64,000 nucleotides of DNA, from the NCBI GenBank assembly GCA_030653385.1, contig JAURZM010000026.1, forward strand, positions 62,001-126,000. Reading direction: 5' to 3'. Both the position numbers and the translations under genes were made by a program. The notes under the pieces were generated by a model, which was given only the letters and a program-made list of their open reading frames with translations, was not told the origin of the DNA and searched no databases. Source of the stretch: Rubrivivax sp. (GTDB lineage: Bacteria; Pseudomonadota; Gammaproteobacteria; Burkholderiales; Burkholderiaceae_C). Positions 51,820 through 62,567 of this stretch are shown one piece after another (the stretch's first letter is position 1; each line of letters begins with the position of its first letter).

Positions 51820-53058
51820 ATGTCCCTGTCTTCGATTGCCGATCCTTCACGCACCGTTGCCGTCATCGGCGGTGGCCCCGCCGGCCTGATGGCCGCCGAA
51901 CAACTGGCCGCACGCGGTGTGGTGGTGGACCTGTACGACGCCATGCCTTCGGTGGGCCGCAAGTTCTTGCTGGCCGGCAAGGGTGGCTTGAACCTGACGC
52001 ACAGCGAGGCCTTGCCCGACTTCGCGGCGCGGTACGCCGAGCGGGCGGATGTGCTGGGCCCGTGGCTGCAGGACTTCGGGCCCGATGCCCTGCGTGCCTG
52101 GGCGGCCGGCCTGGGTGTGGAAACCTTCGTCGGAAGTTCAGGTCGTGTGTTCCCGAAGGACATGAAGGCCGCGCCCTTGTTGCGCGCGTGGCTGCACCGC
52201 CTGCGTGAGCAGGGTGTGCGCTTTCACATGCGCCACCGCTGGCTGGGCTGGGCGGCCGACGGTGCCTTGCGCTTCCAAACGCCAGGCGGTGAAACGGCGG
52301 TGCCAGCCGGCGCCACCGTGTTGGCCCTGGGCGGCGCCAGCTGGTCGCGCCTGGGCAGTGACGGTGCGTGGTGGCCGTGGCTGCACGAACGGGGTGTTGA
52401 CCTGGCGCCCTTGCAGCCGTCCAACTGCGGCTTCGACGTGGTGTGGAGCGACCACTTCAGGCAACGCTTTGCCGGCGAGCCGCTGAAGTCGGTGGCCATC
52501 GGCTTCGACGATTGGCGCCAGGCGGGTGAATTCGTGGCCACGGCCACGGGCGTGGAAGGCAGTCTCATCTACGCCGCGTCGGCGCGACTGCGGGACCGCA
52601 TCGCGGCCAGCGGCACTGCCACCTTCGAGCTGGACCTGCTGCCGGCACGCAGCCTGGACTGGGTGCGCGCTGAGCTGGCTCACCCACGAGGCCCACGTTC
52701 GCTGGCCACGCACCTGAAAACACGTCTGAACCTGTCGGGGGTGAAATCCGGCCTGCTGTGGGAATTTGTCCCCAAAGATGCGCAGGCCGACCCGGCACGT
52801 TTTGCCGGCTTCATCAAGGCACTGCCCGTCACCGTGACGGCGGCGCGGCCCATCGACGAAGCCATCAGCACCGCAGGCGGCGTGCGCTTCGAAGGGCTCG
52901 ACGAACGCCTGATGCTGCGCCCCTTGCCGGGCGTGTTCTGCGCCGGCGAGATGCTGGACTGGGAAGCACCGACCGGCGGTTACCTGCTCACCGCTGGTTT
53001 CGCATCGGGCCGTGTCGCAGGGCAGGGCGCAGCCGATTGGGTGACTGCGCTTCAGTAA
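51820..53058 (+). CDS. HI0933-like NAD(P)/FAD-dependent oxidoreductase
   Basis: This 412-residue flavoprotein has an FAD Rossmann fold, VAVIGGGPAGLMAAEQLAARG, and the HI0933/BaiN-family SVGRKFLLAGKGGLNLTHSE. Further family marks are SSGRVFPKDMKAAPLLRAWL, LALGGASWSRLGSDG and the C-terminal FCAGEMLDWEAPTGGYLLTAGFASG, where FAD contacts end. The reaction of this TIGR03862-like group is unknown. The start at 51820 gives the family N-terminus; the upstream frame is in the shared 87 bp divergent promoter region. Confidence 0.9.
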   Translation: MSLSSIADPSRTVAVIGGGPAGLMAAEQLAARGVVVDLYDAMPSVGRKFLLAGKGGLNLTHSEALPDFAARYAERADVLGPWLQDFGPDALRAWAAGLGVETFVGSSGRVFPKDMKAAPLLRAWLHRLREQGVRFHMRHRWLGWAADGALRFQTPGGETAVPAGATVLALGGASWSRLGSDGAWWPWLHERGVDLAPLQPSNCGFDVVWSDHFRQRFAGEPLKSVAIGFDDWRQAGEFVATATGVEGSLIYAASARLRDRIAASGTATFELDLLPARSLDWVRAELAHPRGPRSLATHLKTRLNLSGVKSGLLWEFVPKDAQADPARFAGFIKALPVTVTAARPIDEAISTAGGVRFEGLDERLMLRPLPGVFCAGEMLDWEAPTGGYLLTAGFASGRVAGQGAADWVTALQ

Positions 53059-53094
53059 ACTGCGCCGCTTCTCTTTGCTGGCTCTGCTGATTTC

Positions 53095-55449
<2,355 letters not shown>

Positions 55450-55473
55450 GCCTGGCTGGCCCGAACAGTTGCA

Positions 55474-56784
55474 CTAGCGCAACTCGACGGCACGCCAGTC
55501 GCTGGCCGACAGGACGGCTCCTTGCAGGTCCATGGCCTGCACGCGCCACAACAACCGTTGCCCCTTCTGCGCCGCCACGAACCACGGCGGCGCTTCGTAG
55601 CGGCCGACGCCTGGCCGCACCCATGCCGACAGCAACTCGACCGCGGGCGCTGCCGCCGCGCCTGCGGGCTGGGTTCGCACTTCCAGTTGCAGCAGGGTGG
55701 CGCCTTCCGGGTCGACCCACGCAAAGGTCAAGCGGCCTTCGTTGCTGGCTTCGGCGTCGGGCGACAGCAACACCATGCTGCGGCTGCTGCCCTGCACACC
55801 GGTGCCTGGCAGTGCGCCTGCGCCCACGTGGTACCGCAGCACGGGCATCGCAAAGCCTGCCACGCCACCGCCCAGCGCCACGCGGCCGCCGCCGGTGTTG
55901 GACTGGCCTTCCTTGTCGTCGCTGGCCTCGACCCGCAACAGCACCTTGTACGGGCCGTCCAGCGCCACCGGCAGGCGCGCCGGGTCGGGGCCGGGCAGAG
56001 TCACTTCACCGGTGGGCGGCAGGAAGATGTCGAAACGTTCGAGCAACGTGAAGCGGCGCTGCAGCGCACGCTGCTCGACCGGCAGCGTGGCGGCGGTCAG
56101 CAGGTCGTCTTCACTGGGTTCGGGGTCGCCGGGTTGCACCACTTCCCAGCGCCCGCGCAGCGTGCCGCTGCCGTTGTAGAGCAGGCGGGCCGATGCGCGG
56201 GGTGGTGTCTGGCCGCGTTCCAGGGCCAGCACCGTGGGGCGCTGGCCGGCGGTGTCGAAGGCCAGTCGCACGTCCAGCAGGGCCAGCGGCGTGCGCGCAC
56301 CGCCGCCGCCCATGCGGCAGGTGACGACGACAAAACGTTCGCCCGCCGGTCCGACAAAACGGCGCACGTAGAAAAAGCTGGAGTTGAGCCCGGCCTGCGC
56401 GTCCTGGTAGGCGCGCCGCGCCACTGAAGCCGGGATCGTCATGACATCGGTCAGGTTGCTGAAGCTGCCACGGGTGCTTGAGCGCGAGCGGTCCAGCCTC
56501 AAGGGCAGGCGGCCATAGAGGGTGCCGGGCAGGCAGGGGTTGCTGGACTGCACCGGCACCGGCAATTGCAGCTGCGGGTTGGCGGCCATCAGCGAAGGCT
56601 GCAACTCGCCGCACCAGAAGGCCTCGGCAGCGGTTTCGCCGGGGTCCAGGTTCTGGAAGCTCAAGAGCACCGTGCTCGGGCCGCTGCTGCGCACGTTGAC
56701 GCCGAAGGGGTTGACGGCAGTCACGGCGCAAGCGGGCGCAGCGACTGCGCACAGGCTGGCCAGCAGAAGTTGCTTCATGTTCAT
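55474..56784 (-). CDS. Secreted protein of unknown family
   Basis: I do not recognise this 436-residue protein. It has a signal peptide (MKQLLLASLCAVAAPACA) followed at once by VTAVNPFGVNVRSSGPSTVLLSFQNLDPGETAAEAFWCGELQ. There are three early Cys (in WCGEL, SNPCLPG and VTCRMGG), a beta-rich middle (TLRGRWEVVQPGDPEPSEDD) and a C-terminal Ig-like/fibronectin-type stretch (RLTFAWVDPEGATLLQLEVR, LLWRVQAMDLQG). It lies 17 bp after the stop of a putative outer-membrane barrel gene on the same strand, so they are probably co-transcribed and act together at the cell surface. Confidence 0.75.
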   Translation of the reverse strand: MNMKQLLLASLCAVAAPACAVTAVNPFGVNVRSSGPSTVLLSFQNLDPGETAAEAFWCGELQPSLMAANPQLQLPVPVQSSNPCLPGTLYGRLPLRLDRSRSSTRGSFSNLTDVMTIPASVARRAYQDAQAGLNSSFFYVRRFVGPAGERFVVVTCRMGGGGARTPLALLDVRLAFDTAGQRPTVLALERGQTPPRASARLLYNGSGTLRGRWEVVQPGDPEPSEDDLLTAATLPVEQRALQRRFTLLERFDIFLPPTGEVTLPGPDPARLPVALDGPYKVLLRVEASDDKEGQSNTGGGRVALGGGVAGFAMPVLRYHVGAGALPGTGVQGSSRSMVLLSPDAEASNEGRLTFAWVDPEGATLLQLEVRTQPAGAAAAPAVELLSAWVRPGVGRYEAPPWFVAAQKGQRLLWRVQAMDLQGAVLSASDWRAVELR

Positions 56785-56801
56785 GGTGTGCCTCTGCGTT
56801 G

Positions 56802-58874
56802 TCAGAAAAAGCTGAAGGACAAGCCCAGGTCCAGCCACCCGTGGCGCAGCCGTGTGTCCTGGCCAAAGGCAATGTCCTGCTGGCGGTCGGTCTGGCTGGC
56901 CAGGCGCAGGAAGGCCTGGCCGGGCAATGGCTTGGCCAGGCCGGGCACCGCAAAGCGCCAGCTGATTTGCGCCTGCAACAAGGTGTTGCGGGTGCGTGCC
57001 AGGTCGGGCGCGATGCCGGTGCCGCGGCGGCTGCCGTTGTGTGCCGCGCTGGCCTGCAGCCCCCAGCGTTCCGTGGCCTGCCATTCAAATGTTAGGCTGC
57101 CGCTGGTGGTCCAGCTCTTGACGGCGGTTTCGACGCTGAGCTGCCGGCTGCGTGTCACGCTCAGGCTGGTGCGCAGGGCTTCGCCGAAGGCCCAGCTCAA
57201 GCCGATCTCGTGGCCCAGCTGGTGGAAGTCTGCTTGCTCGCGCCCGCGCTGGCGGTTGTCCTGTACAGCACGGCTCAGGCCGTAGCTCAGCGCACCCTGC
57301 GACAGCGTCCAGTTCAGGTTGATCTGGTGGTTGGTGCTCATCTGGTCGGGGCGCTGTGAATCGGCAAAGCCCGAGTCCTCGGCCACGGGGGTGTTGGCCG
57401 CCTGCTGGTGCACCTGTTGTGCGGTCCAGGCCAGCGTGGGCCAGAACGATGCACCGTCGCCACCCAGCCACTGCGCCAGCGGCAGGTTCAGCGCGGCCTG
57501 CAGTTCCTGCGTGCGTGTGCGCAGCAGCGTGGCCACCCGCGCCAGGTTGTCCACCTTGTGCACGGCCTGCAGCTGGGCACTGGCGCCGGCCAGGCCGGCT
57601 TGCAGGCCGACCCGGGTCTGCGCCAGGTCCGACGTGACGAAGGACGCCAGGCTGCGGTACAGCGGCGCGGCCCGGTCGTGGCGCAGTGTCAGCGTCAGGT
57701 CCAGCGCCTGCGCACCCACGGGCCACTGCTGCAGCAGGCCGGCCTGCAGCTCGGCGCTGTGGGCATTGCGCGCCACTGGCTGCACGGCGCGCAGTTCGCC
57801 GTCCAGCGCCAGCGTGTCGTCGAAGGGGTTGGTGTAACGCGACCGGGCGACGGCCAGTTCACCGCGCAGGCGGCCACCGGCGCTGCTGGCCAGCAGGCGC
57901 AGGCCCAGGCCCCGGCTTTGTTCCGCATCGGGCACGCTGCCGGTGTTGAAACCGCTGCGCGGCAGCACCGACGCGTCGATCACACTCAGCTCGGCACGCA
58001 AGCCGCCCGGGCGGCCGTCCAGCAGTTCCAGGCCCAGGGTCAGGACCTGCATGCGGTGGTCCTGTTCCTGCAGGCCCAGCGGGTCGTCCCAACCGACGAT
58101 GGCGCTGCCGCCGACCACGTGCAGGCTCAGGTCGGCACGTTCGCCGGCGCGGGTGCTCAGGCCCAGTCCGCGGCTGGCCACGCCCTGGGCCAGCAGGGCG
58201 TGCGTGCCGGCGCTGACGTGGCCCAGTTCAAGCCGGTGCTGGCCCCATGCGGCGGCCACGCGGTAGTCGGCCAGGTCGAGCTTGGGTGCATCGCCAGCCA
58301 GTTCGCCAAAGCGCAGGGCCTTGGCGCGCTGGCTGTGGCCCGACACATTCGCGGCGGCTTCCCACTGCCAGCCTGCGCGTGCCCCTTTCCAGCCGAAACC
58401 GCCCAGGCCACCGCCTTCGGTCAGGCTGCTGCGGGGGGTCAGCGGTGTGCCTTCGCCGTGGCGGCTGGCGGCGCGGCGGTCGGCTTGCAGGTCGAGCTTG
58501 CTCTCGAACTGGCTGCTCTCCAGCCCGCTGGCGTTGAGCACACGCAAGGGCCAACGTGCGATCTCGGTCCACTGCGCGTCGTAAAGCACCAGCTCGCTTT
58601 CACCGGCCGGCCAGGTCTGGCCCGCAGGCACCAGCTCCAACATGCCGGGGCCGGTCCAGCGCAGCAGCGGACTCACGTCGCGGGTGCCGATGAAGACACG
58701 AAGCTCGGGCGTGGCGGGCAGCGTGCCCGACTGAAGGCGCAGCCGCAGCGCGGCGTCGGCAGGCTGCCACTGCTGGTCGAAGCTGACCTCAAGTTGCGGC
58801 TGCGCCTGGGCCGGGCCGGCGAGCCAGGTGCTCACCAGCAAGAGCGCCAGCGGCGCGGCGTTCAGCGGCTTCAT
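56802..58874 (-). CDS. Putative outer-membrane beta-barrel protein, unknown family
   Basis: This 690-residue protein has a signal peptide ending at GPAQAQ, an N-terminal Ig-like domain (about 25-125: LEVSFDQQWQPADAALRLRL, ELRVFIGTRDVSPLLRWTG), then long alternating beta-strand sequence to a C-terminal aromatic GLSFSFF, the usual signal of an outer-membrane barrel. Many strands have the x-aromatic end pattern (WGLQASAAHNGS, AQISWRFAV). No porin, TonB or autotransporter motif is seen. It precedes a secreted protein gene by 17 bp. The start MKPLNAAPLALLL is chosen for the signal peptide; the frame is open upstream with no such feature. Confidence 0.8.
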   Translation of the reverse strand: MKPLNAAPLALLLVSTWLAGPAQAQPQLEVSFDQQWQPADAALRLRLQSGTLPATPELRVFIGTRDVSPLLRWTGPGMLELVPAGQTWPAGESELVLYDAQWTEIARWPLRVLNASGLESSQFESKLDLQADRRAASRHGEGTPLTPRSSLTEGGGLGGFGWKGARAGWQWEAAANVSGHSQRAKALRFGELAGDAPKLDLADYRVAAAWGQHRLELGHVSAGTHALLAQGVASRGLGLSTRAGERADLSLHVVGGSAIVGWDDPLGLQEQDHRMQVLTLGLELLDGRPGGLRAELSVIDASVLPRSGFNTGSVPDAEQSRGLGLRLLASSAGGRLRGELAVARSRYTNPFDDTLALDGELRAVQPVARNAHSAELQAGLLQQWPVGAQALDLTLTLRHDRAAPLYRSLASFVTSDLAQTRVGLQAGLAGASAQLQAVHKVDNLARVATLLRTRTQELQAALNLPLAQWLGGDGASFWPTLAWTAQQVHQQAANTPVAEDSGFADSQRPDQMSTNHQINLNWTLSQGALSYGLSRAVQDNRQRGREQADFHQLGHEIGLSWAFGEALRTSLSVTRSRQLSVETAVKSWTTSGSLTFEWQATERWGLQASAAHNGSRRGTGIAPDLARTRNTLLQAQISWRFAVPGLAKPLPGQAFLRLASQTDRQQDIAFGQDTRLRHGWLDLGLSFSFF

Positions 58875-59046
58875 GGGGCACTCCTTGATGCACAGGCAGC
58901 CAGTCTGGAAGTGCGCCTGGCGCGCGGCCATGCCATGAATGCGGTAGCGCACTTTGGTTAGCCATTTCCTGGCATGGCCGGTTACGGCGGCCGCGCCCAG
59001 ACTGCATTCCACGGGCTGCATCCGGCGGCCTTCAACGGAACCCCCG

Positions 59047-59487
59047 ATGCGCACCTTGTCTGTCTTGCACTTGCTGTGGAGCCTGCTGCTGGCCAGCGCC
59101 TCGGCGGCGGCACTGGCAGCCAAGGAGTGCCGCTACCTCGCGCAGCACGGTACGCCTGTGCAGACAGTCAGCCGCCAGCTCAGCATCGGCGAAGTGGCGC
59201 GACCCGAACTTTCGCGTCTGGTGCTGGTGCGCAACGATGGCCCGCACGACATCCGCGTGACCTTCGACGGCGCCGCGCCGCGGCAGTTGGCGCGCGGCCA
59301 GACCGAGCCCAGCCAGGGCCGCTTCTCGCAGGCCGTGGTGCTGCGCAGCGTGGAATGCCTGGCCGCGCGCTCGGCGCGATCACCCCACACGCAAGGCAGC
59401 GACGCAGCAGCGCTGCCTGCACCACTTTTCGGCCCGCCGGGGCCGGAACCCGGCCCGCTTCGGCGGGCAGCCTTGCCCGTCCCATGA
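59047..59487 (+). CDS. Small secreted hypothetical protein
   Basis: Not recognised. The 146-residue product has a signal peptide (LSVLHLLWSLLLASASAAALAAK) and a short domain KECRYLAQHGTPVQTVSRQLSIGEVARPELSRLVLVRNDGPHDIRV with two Cys overall. The last 40 residues are Pro/Ala/Gly-rich and look disordered. ATG at 59047 is used because the signal peptide begins there. It diverges from the barrel gene across 172 bp and precedes another secreted protein by 78 bp. Confidence 0.65.
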   Translation: MRTLSVLHLLWSLLLASASAAALAAKECRYLAQHGTPVQTVSRQLSIGEVARPELSRLVLVRNDGPHDIRVTFDGAAPRQLARGQTEPSQGRFSQAVVLRSVECLAARSARSPHTQGSDAAALPAPLFGPPGPEPGPLRRAALPVP

Positions 59488-59565
59488 CCCAACCCAGGGA
59501 GTTCAACCATGTCATCGAACCGCACCCCGTTCCGCACGCCCAACCTTCACCTGAGGAGCTTTGCC

Positions 59566-60018
59566 ATGAACCGTCGCCAGATTCCCCTGCAAGCCCTGTT
59601 GGGCAGCGCCGCCGCTGCCGCCGGCACGGCCCTTTCCGCCTTGCTCACCGTCGGCAGCCTGACGCTGCTGCCGGCCACCAGCGCCCACGCCTGGTGGGCC
59701 TGCCCCACCGCCACACCCGAAATGGAGCGGCGCAGCAACAACTCCGAAGTTCGCTGCACCAGTCCTGCCGTGACGCGTGCCCATGACGCCTGCCCCACCG
59801 CCACGGCCATGGGTGCGCAGGTGGGCACCACGATCCGGCGCGACTACCAGCCGGGCAACCGCGACAAGTGCGTGGGCCGGGTCAACGGCGTGGACGTCGT
59901 TGTCGTCGACCCCACCTGCGCCGCTGGCGGACCGGGCTACCAGCTGGTGCGCCACGACGGCGTCGATGTCTGCGTCAAGCCCGGCAGCGAAGCCGCACCC
60001 ACCCGCAACGTGCCCTGA
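59566..60018 (+). CDS. Cysteine-containing secreted hypothetical protein
   Basis: Not recognised. The product (150 residues from 59566) has a signal peptide MNRRQIPLQALLG.. cleaved near SAHAWW. The mature part has two copies of a CPTAT motif (ACPTATPEM and ACPTATAMG) plus Cys in VRCTSP, KCVGRVNG, PTCAAGG and DVCVKPG, suggesting disulfides. The ATG at 59566 has AGGAG seven bases upstream; an ATG at 59509 with AGGGAG would add 19 residues ahead of the signal peptide. It sits 53 bp before a two-component system. Confidence 0.65.
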   Translation: MNRRQIPLQALLGSAAAAAGTALSALLTVGSLTLLPATSAHAWWACPTATPEMERRSNNSEVRCTSPAVTRAHDACPTATAMGAQVGTTIRRDYQPGNRDKCVGRVNGVDVVVVDPTCAAGGPGYQLVRHDGVDVCVKPGSEAAPTRNVP

Positions 60019-60071
60019 TCGGCAGCGCGGCGGCGGCTTGCACACAGCCGCCGCTTCGCCGAACATGCCCC

Positions 60072-60728
60072 ATGGTCAGCCACACCGTGCTTCTGCTCGA
60101 AGACGACCCTGCCACGCGCGAGCGTCTGCAGGGCATCGTCTGTTCGGCCGAAGGTCTGCAACTGCTGGCCGCCTTTGGCGATGTGCAGAGCACCTTGGCC
60201 TGGCTGGCGCAGAACCCGCCGCCGCAGGTGCTGTTGAGCGACCTGCAACTGCCCGACGGCAGCGGCATCGAGGTCATCCGGCACCTGCGCCGTGTTTCGC
60301 CCCAGACCGAGAGCATGGTCATCAGCGTCTTCGGTGACGAAGCGCATGTCGTGGCGGCCATCGAAGCCGGTGCCACCGGCTACCTGCTGAAAGACGCCGA
60401 CGCCGACGAGATCCGCAGCGCCATCCTGCGCCTGGTGGCGGGTGAATCGCCAATCAGCTCGGCCATCGCACGGCACCTGCTGCGGCGTTTTCAGCCGCAG
60501 CCCGAGCCGGCGGCCACTGCGTCTTCGCTGACCCCGCGCGAACGCGAGGTGCTGCAGCTCATCGCCAAGGGCCTGTCGTACAACCGCATCGCCGAAGCGC
60601 TGCAGATGTCGCCCAACACCGTGACCAGCCACATCAAGCAGATCTACCGCAAGCTGGCCGTCAACTCGCGCGGCGAGGCGGTGTTTGAAGCGCAGCAGCT
60701 GGGCTGGCTGAACGCGCCGCGTCCGTGA
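60072..60728 (+). CDS. NarL/FixJ-type response regulator
   Basis: This 218-residue regulator has a receiver domain with phosphoacceptor Asp57 (LLSDLQLPDGSG), the acidic pocket LLEDDP and Lys in LLKDADADE. A C-terminal LuxR-type HTH follows: LTPREREVLQLIAKG, NRIAEALQMSPNTVTSHIKQIYRKL. Its stop overlaps the start of the histidine kinase gene (GTGA), so the pair is a two-component system. The start MVSHTVLLLEDDP is typical; the open frame further upstream overlaps the secreted protein gene. Confidence 0.95.
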   Translation: MVSHTVLLLEDDPATRERLQGIVCSAEGLQLLAAFGDVQSTLAWLAQNPPPQVLLSDLQLPDGSGIEVIRHLRRVSPQTESMVISVFGDEAHVVAAIEAGATGYLLKDADADEIRSAILRLVAGESPISSAIARHLLRRFQPQPEPAATASSLTPREREVLQLIAKGLSYNRIAEALQMSPNTVTSHIKQIYRKLAVNSRGEAVFEAQQLGWLNAPRP

Positions 60729-62530
60729 AGCTGCCGCGGGCCGCCGTGCTCGTGCTGCTGGCGCTGGCCGTGGCCGCGCTGCCTTTGCTGCTGCAGGCGC
60801 TGACCGCGCCGCCGGCGTCCACGCTGCTGCGCGAAGCACGCTTCGGCCAGACCCTCGACGACGCCCAGGCGCGCCCGGTGCAACTGCCGCATGCCTGGTA
60901 CGCCGACTGCAGCGACTGCCGCACCGCCTGGTACCACTTCGACATCACGCTGACCGAGCCCCCGCGCGAGGCGCAGGCCGTCTATCTGGCCGGCGTGGGC
61001 GACAACGCGGCGGTGTACCTGAACGGCCGCCTGCTGGGTTCCGGCGGGCGCTTCACCGACCCTGCGGCGCGGCTGGGTGCCCGTGTGCTGCTGTTGCCGG
61101 CGCCAGTGGCGCTGTGGACCGTGGGCGACAACCGCCTGTACGTACTGGTGAAAGCCGAACGTGCACAAGATGGCCGCATGCCTGCCCCTGCACTGGCAGC
61201 CGAGGCCACCTTGTTGCCGCTGGAGCGTTGGCACACGCTGCTGGCCGTGACCCTGCCGCAGGTGCTGGCCACCGCGGCGGTGATGCTGGGCCTGGTGATG
61301 GGCGTGCTGTGGTTCTATCGCCGCCAGCAGGCCGACTACGTGGTGCTGGCCGCCGCTGCGCTGGCCTGGGCCATGTGGGCCTTCAGTTCGCTGGTGCTTG
61401 AACCGCCTTGGCCCGCGCCGTGGTGGGACAGCTGGCTGCTGCTGAGCGCGGCCCTGGCCGGCGCGGCCTGGCTGGGCCTGGCGTGGCGGCTGGCCGGCGC
61501 GCCGCCGCTGGATCTGCGCCATGCGGCGGCTGGCGTCATGGCCGCGGCTGCAGCAGCCGCCGCAGCCGCGTGGCTGTTGCAGGCTTCGCTGCCGGTCATC
61601 GCGCTCAGCGGCTTGTTCCTGCCCTGGGTGGCCGCCGGCCTGGTGCTGGCGCGGGCTGGTTGGCGGCGCGACGATGGCCGCCTGTTGGTGTCTGGCCTGG
61701 TGCTGGCGGTGCTGGGCACGTGGCTGGTGGTGGCGCCGGCCTTGCCCGCCGGTGGGCAAGGTTTGGCCGTGCCCAGCGTGGCTGCGGCGCTGACGCTGGG
61801 CACGGCAGGCTGGCTGCTGTTGCTGCGCTTCGTGCAGACGCTGAACGCGGTGGAACTGCTCAACATCGACCTCGAAGCCCTGGTGCAGGCACGCACGGCC
61901 GAGTTGCAGTCGCAGTTCGAACGGGTGCGAGAACTGGAGCGTCGGCAGGCCATTGCCGACGAACGTGAACGCCTGATGCGCGACATGCACGACGGCGTGG
62001 GTGGTCACCTGGTGTCGGTGCTGGCGATGATCGAAAACGACCGCCGCCGGCCCGGCGAACTGGCCGAGGTCGTGCGCCACGCGCTGGACGACATGCGCCT
62101 GCTGGTCGACTCGTTGGAGCCGGTGGACGACGACCTGAACGCCGTGCTGGCCATGTGGCACGACCGCCTGGCGCCGCGCCTGCGTGTGGCCGGCGTGGTG
62201 CTGCACTGGCAGGTCGACCTGCTGCCGCCGGTGCCCGGGCTGTCGCCGGCTCGGGTGCTGCACGTGCTGCGCATCCTGCAAGAAGGGGTGAGCAACGCCT
62301 TGCGCCACGGCCAGGCGCGCACCTTGACGCTGGGCGCCGTGGCAGCCGACGGTGGTGTGCGCATTGCGCTGCAGGACGACGGCCTGGGTTTTGACGCCGG
62401 TGCCAGCTTCAGCGGGCGCGGCTTGAAGAACATGCGCAGGCGCGCGCAGGAGGTGGGAGCGACACTGGGCATCGAATCGGCTGCGGGCCAAGGCGCGCTC
62501 ATCACGCTGTGGCTGCCGCTGCAAGCTTGA
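60725..62530 (+). CDS. Membrane sensor histidine kinase (HisKA_3 type)
   Basis: This 601-residue kinase begins with GTG. After an N-terminal helix there is a periplasmic beta-sandwich (about 35-165) with WYHFDITL, AVYLAGVGDNAAVYLNGRLLGSGG, similar to sugar-binding jelly-rolls of 7TMR-DISM sensors. Seven to eight membrane helices follow (about 178-370). A coiled region leads to HisKA_3 with phospho-His422 in LMRDMHDGVGGHLVS, then an HATPase with ILQEGVSNALRHG, DDGLGF and GRGLKNMRRRA. It partners the upstream NarL-type regulator. Ligand unknown. Confidence 0.93.
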   Translation: MKLPRAAVLVLLALAVAALPLLLQALTAPPASTLLREARFGQTLDDAQARPVQLPHAWYADCSDCRTAWYHFDITLTEPPREAQAVYLAGVGDNAAVYLNGRLLGSGGRFTDPAARLGARVLLLPAPVALWTVGDNRLYVLVKAERAQDGRMPAPALAAEATLLPLERWHTLLAVTLPQVLATAAVMLGLVMGVLWFYRRQQADYVVLAAAALAWAMWAFSSLVLEPPWPAPWWDSWLLLSAALAGAAWLGLAWRLAGAPPLDLRHAAAGVMAAAAAAAAAAWLLQASLPVIALSGLFLPWVAAGLVLARAGWRRDDGRLLVSGLVLAVLGTWLVVAPALPAGGQGLAVPSVAAALTLGTAGWLLLLRFVQTLNAVELLNIDLEALVQARTAELQSQFERVRELERRQAIADERERLMRDMHDGVGGHLVSVLAMIENDRRRPGELAEVVRHALDDMRLLVDSLEPVDDDLNAVLAMWHDRLAPRLRVAGVVLHWQVDLLPPVPGLSPARVLHVLRILQEGVSNALRHGQARTLTLGAVAADGGVRIALQDDGLGFDAGASFSGRGLKNMRRRAQEVGATLGIESAAGQGALITLWLPLQA

Positions 62531-62567
62531 GTTGATGGCCCGTGCCGCTGCAGGCTGACGCGCCGGT

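Noticed and set aside
55467..55484. Hairpin AGTTGC...GCAACT between tex and the convergent secreted gene
   Set aside because: Short stem including a stop codon and no T-tract; not enough for a terminator call.
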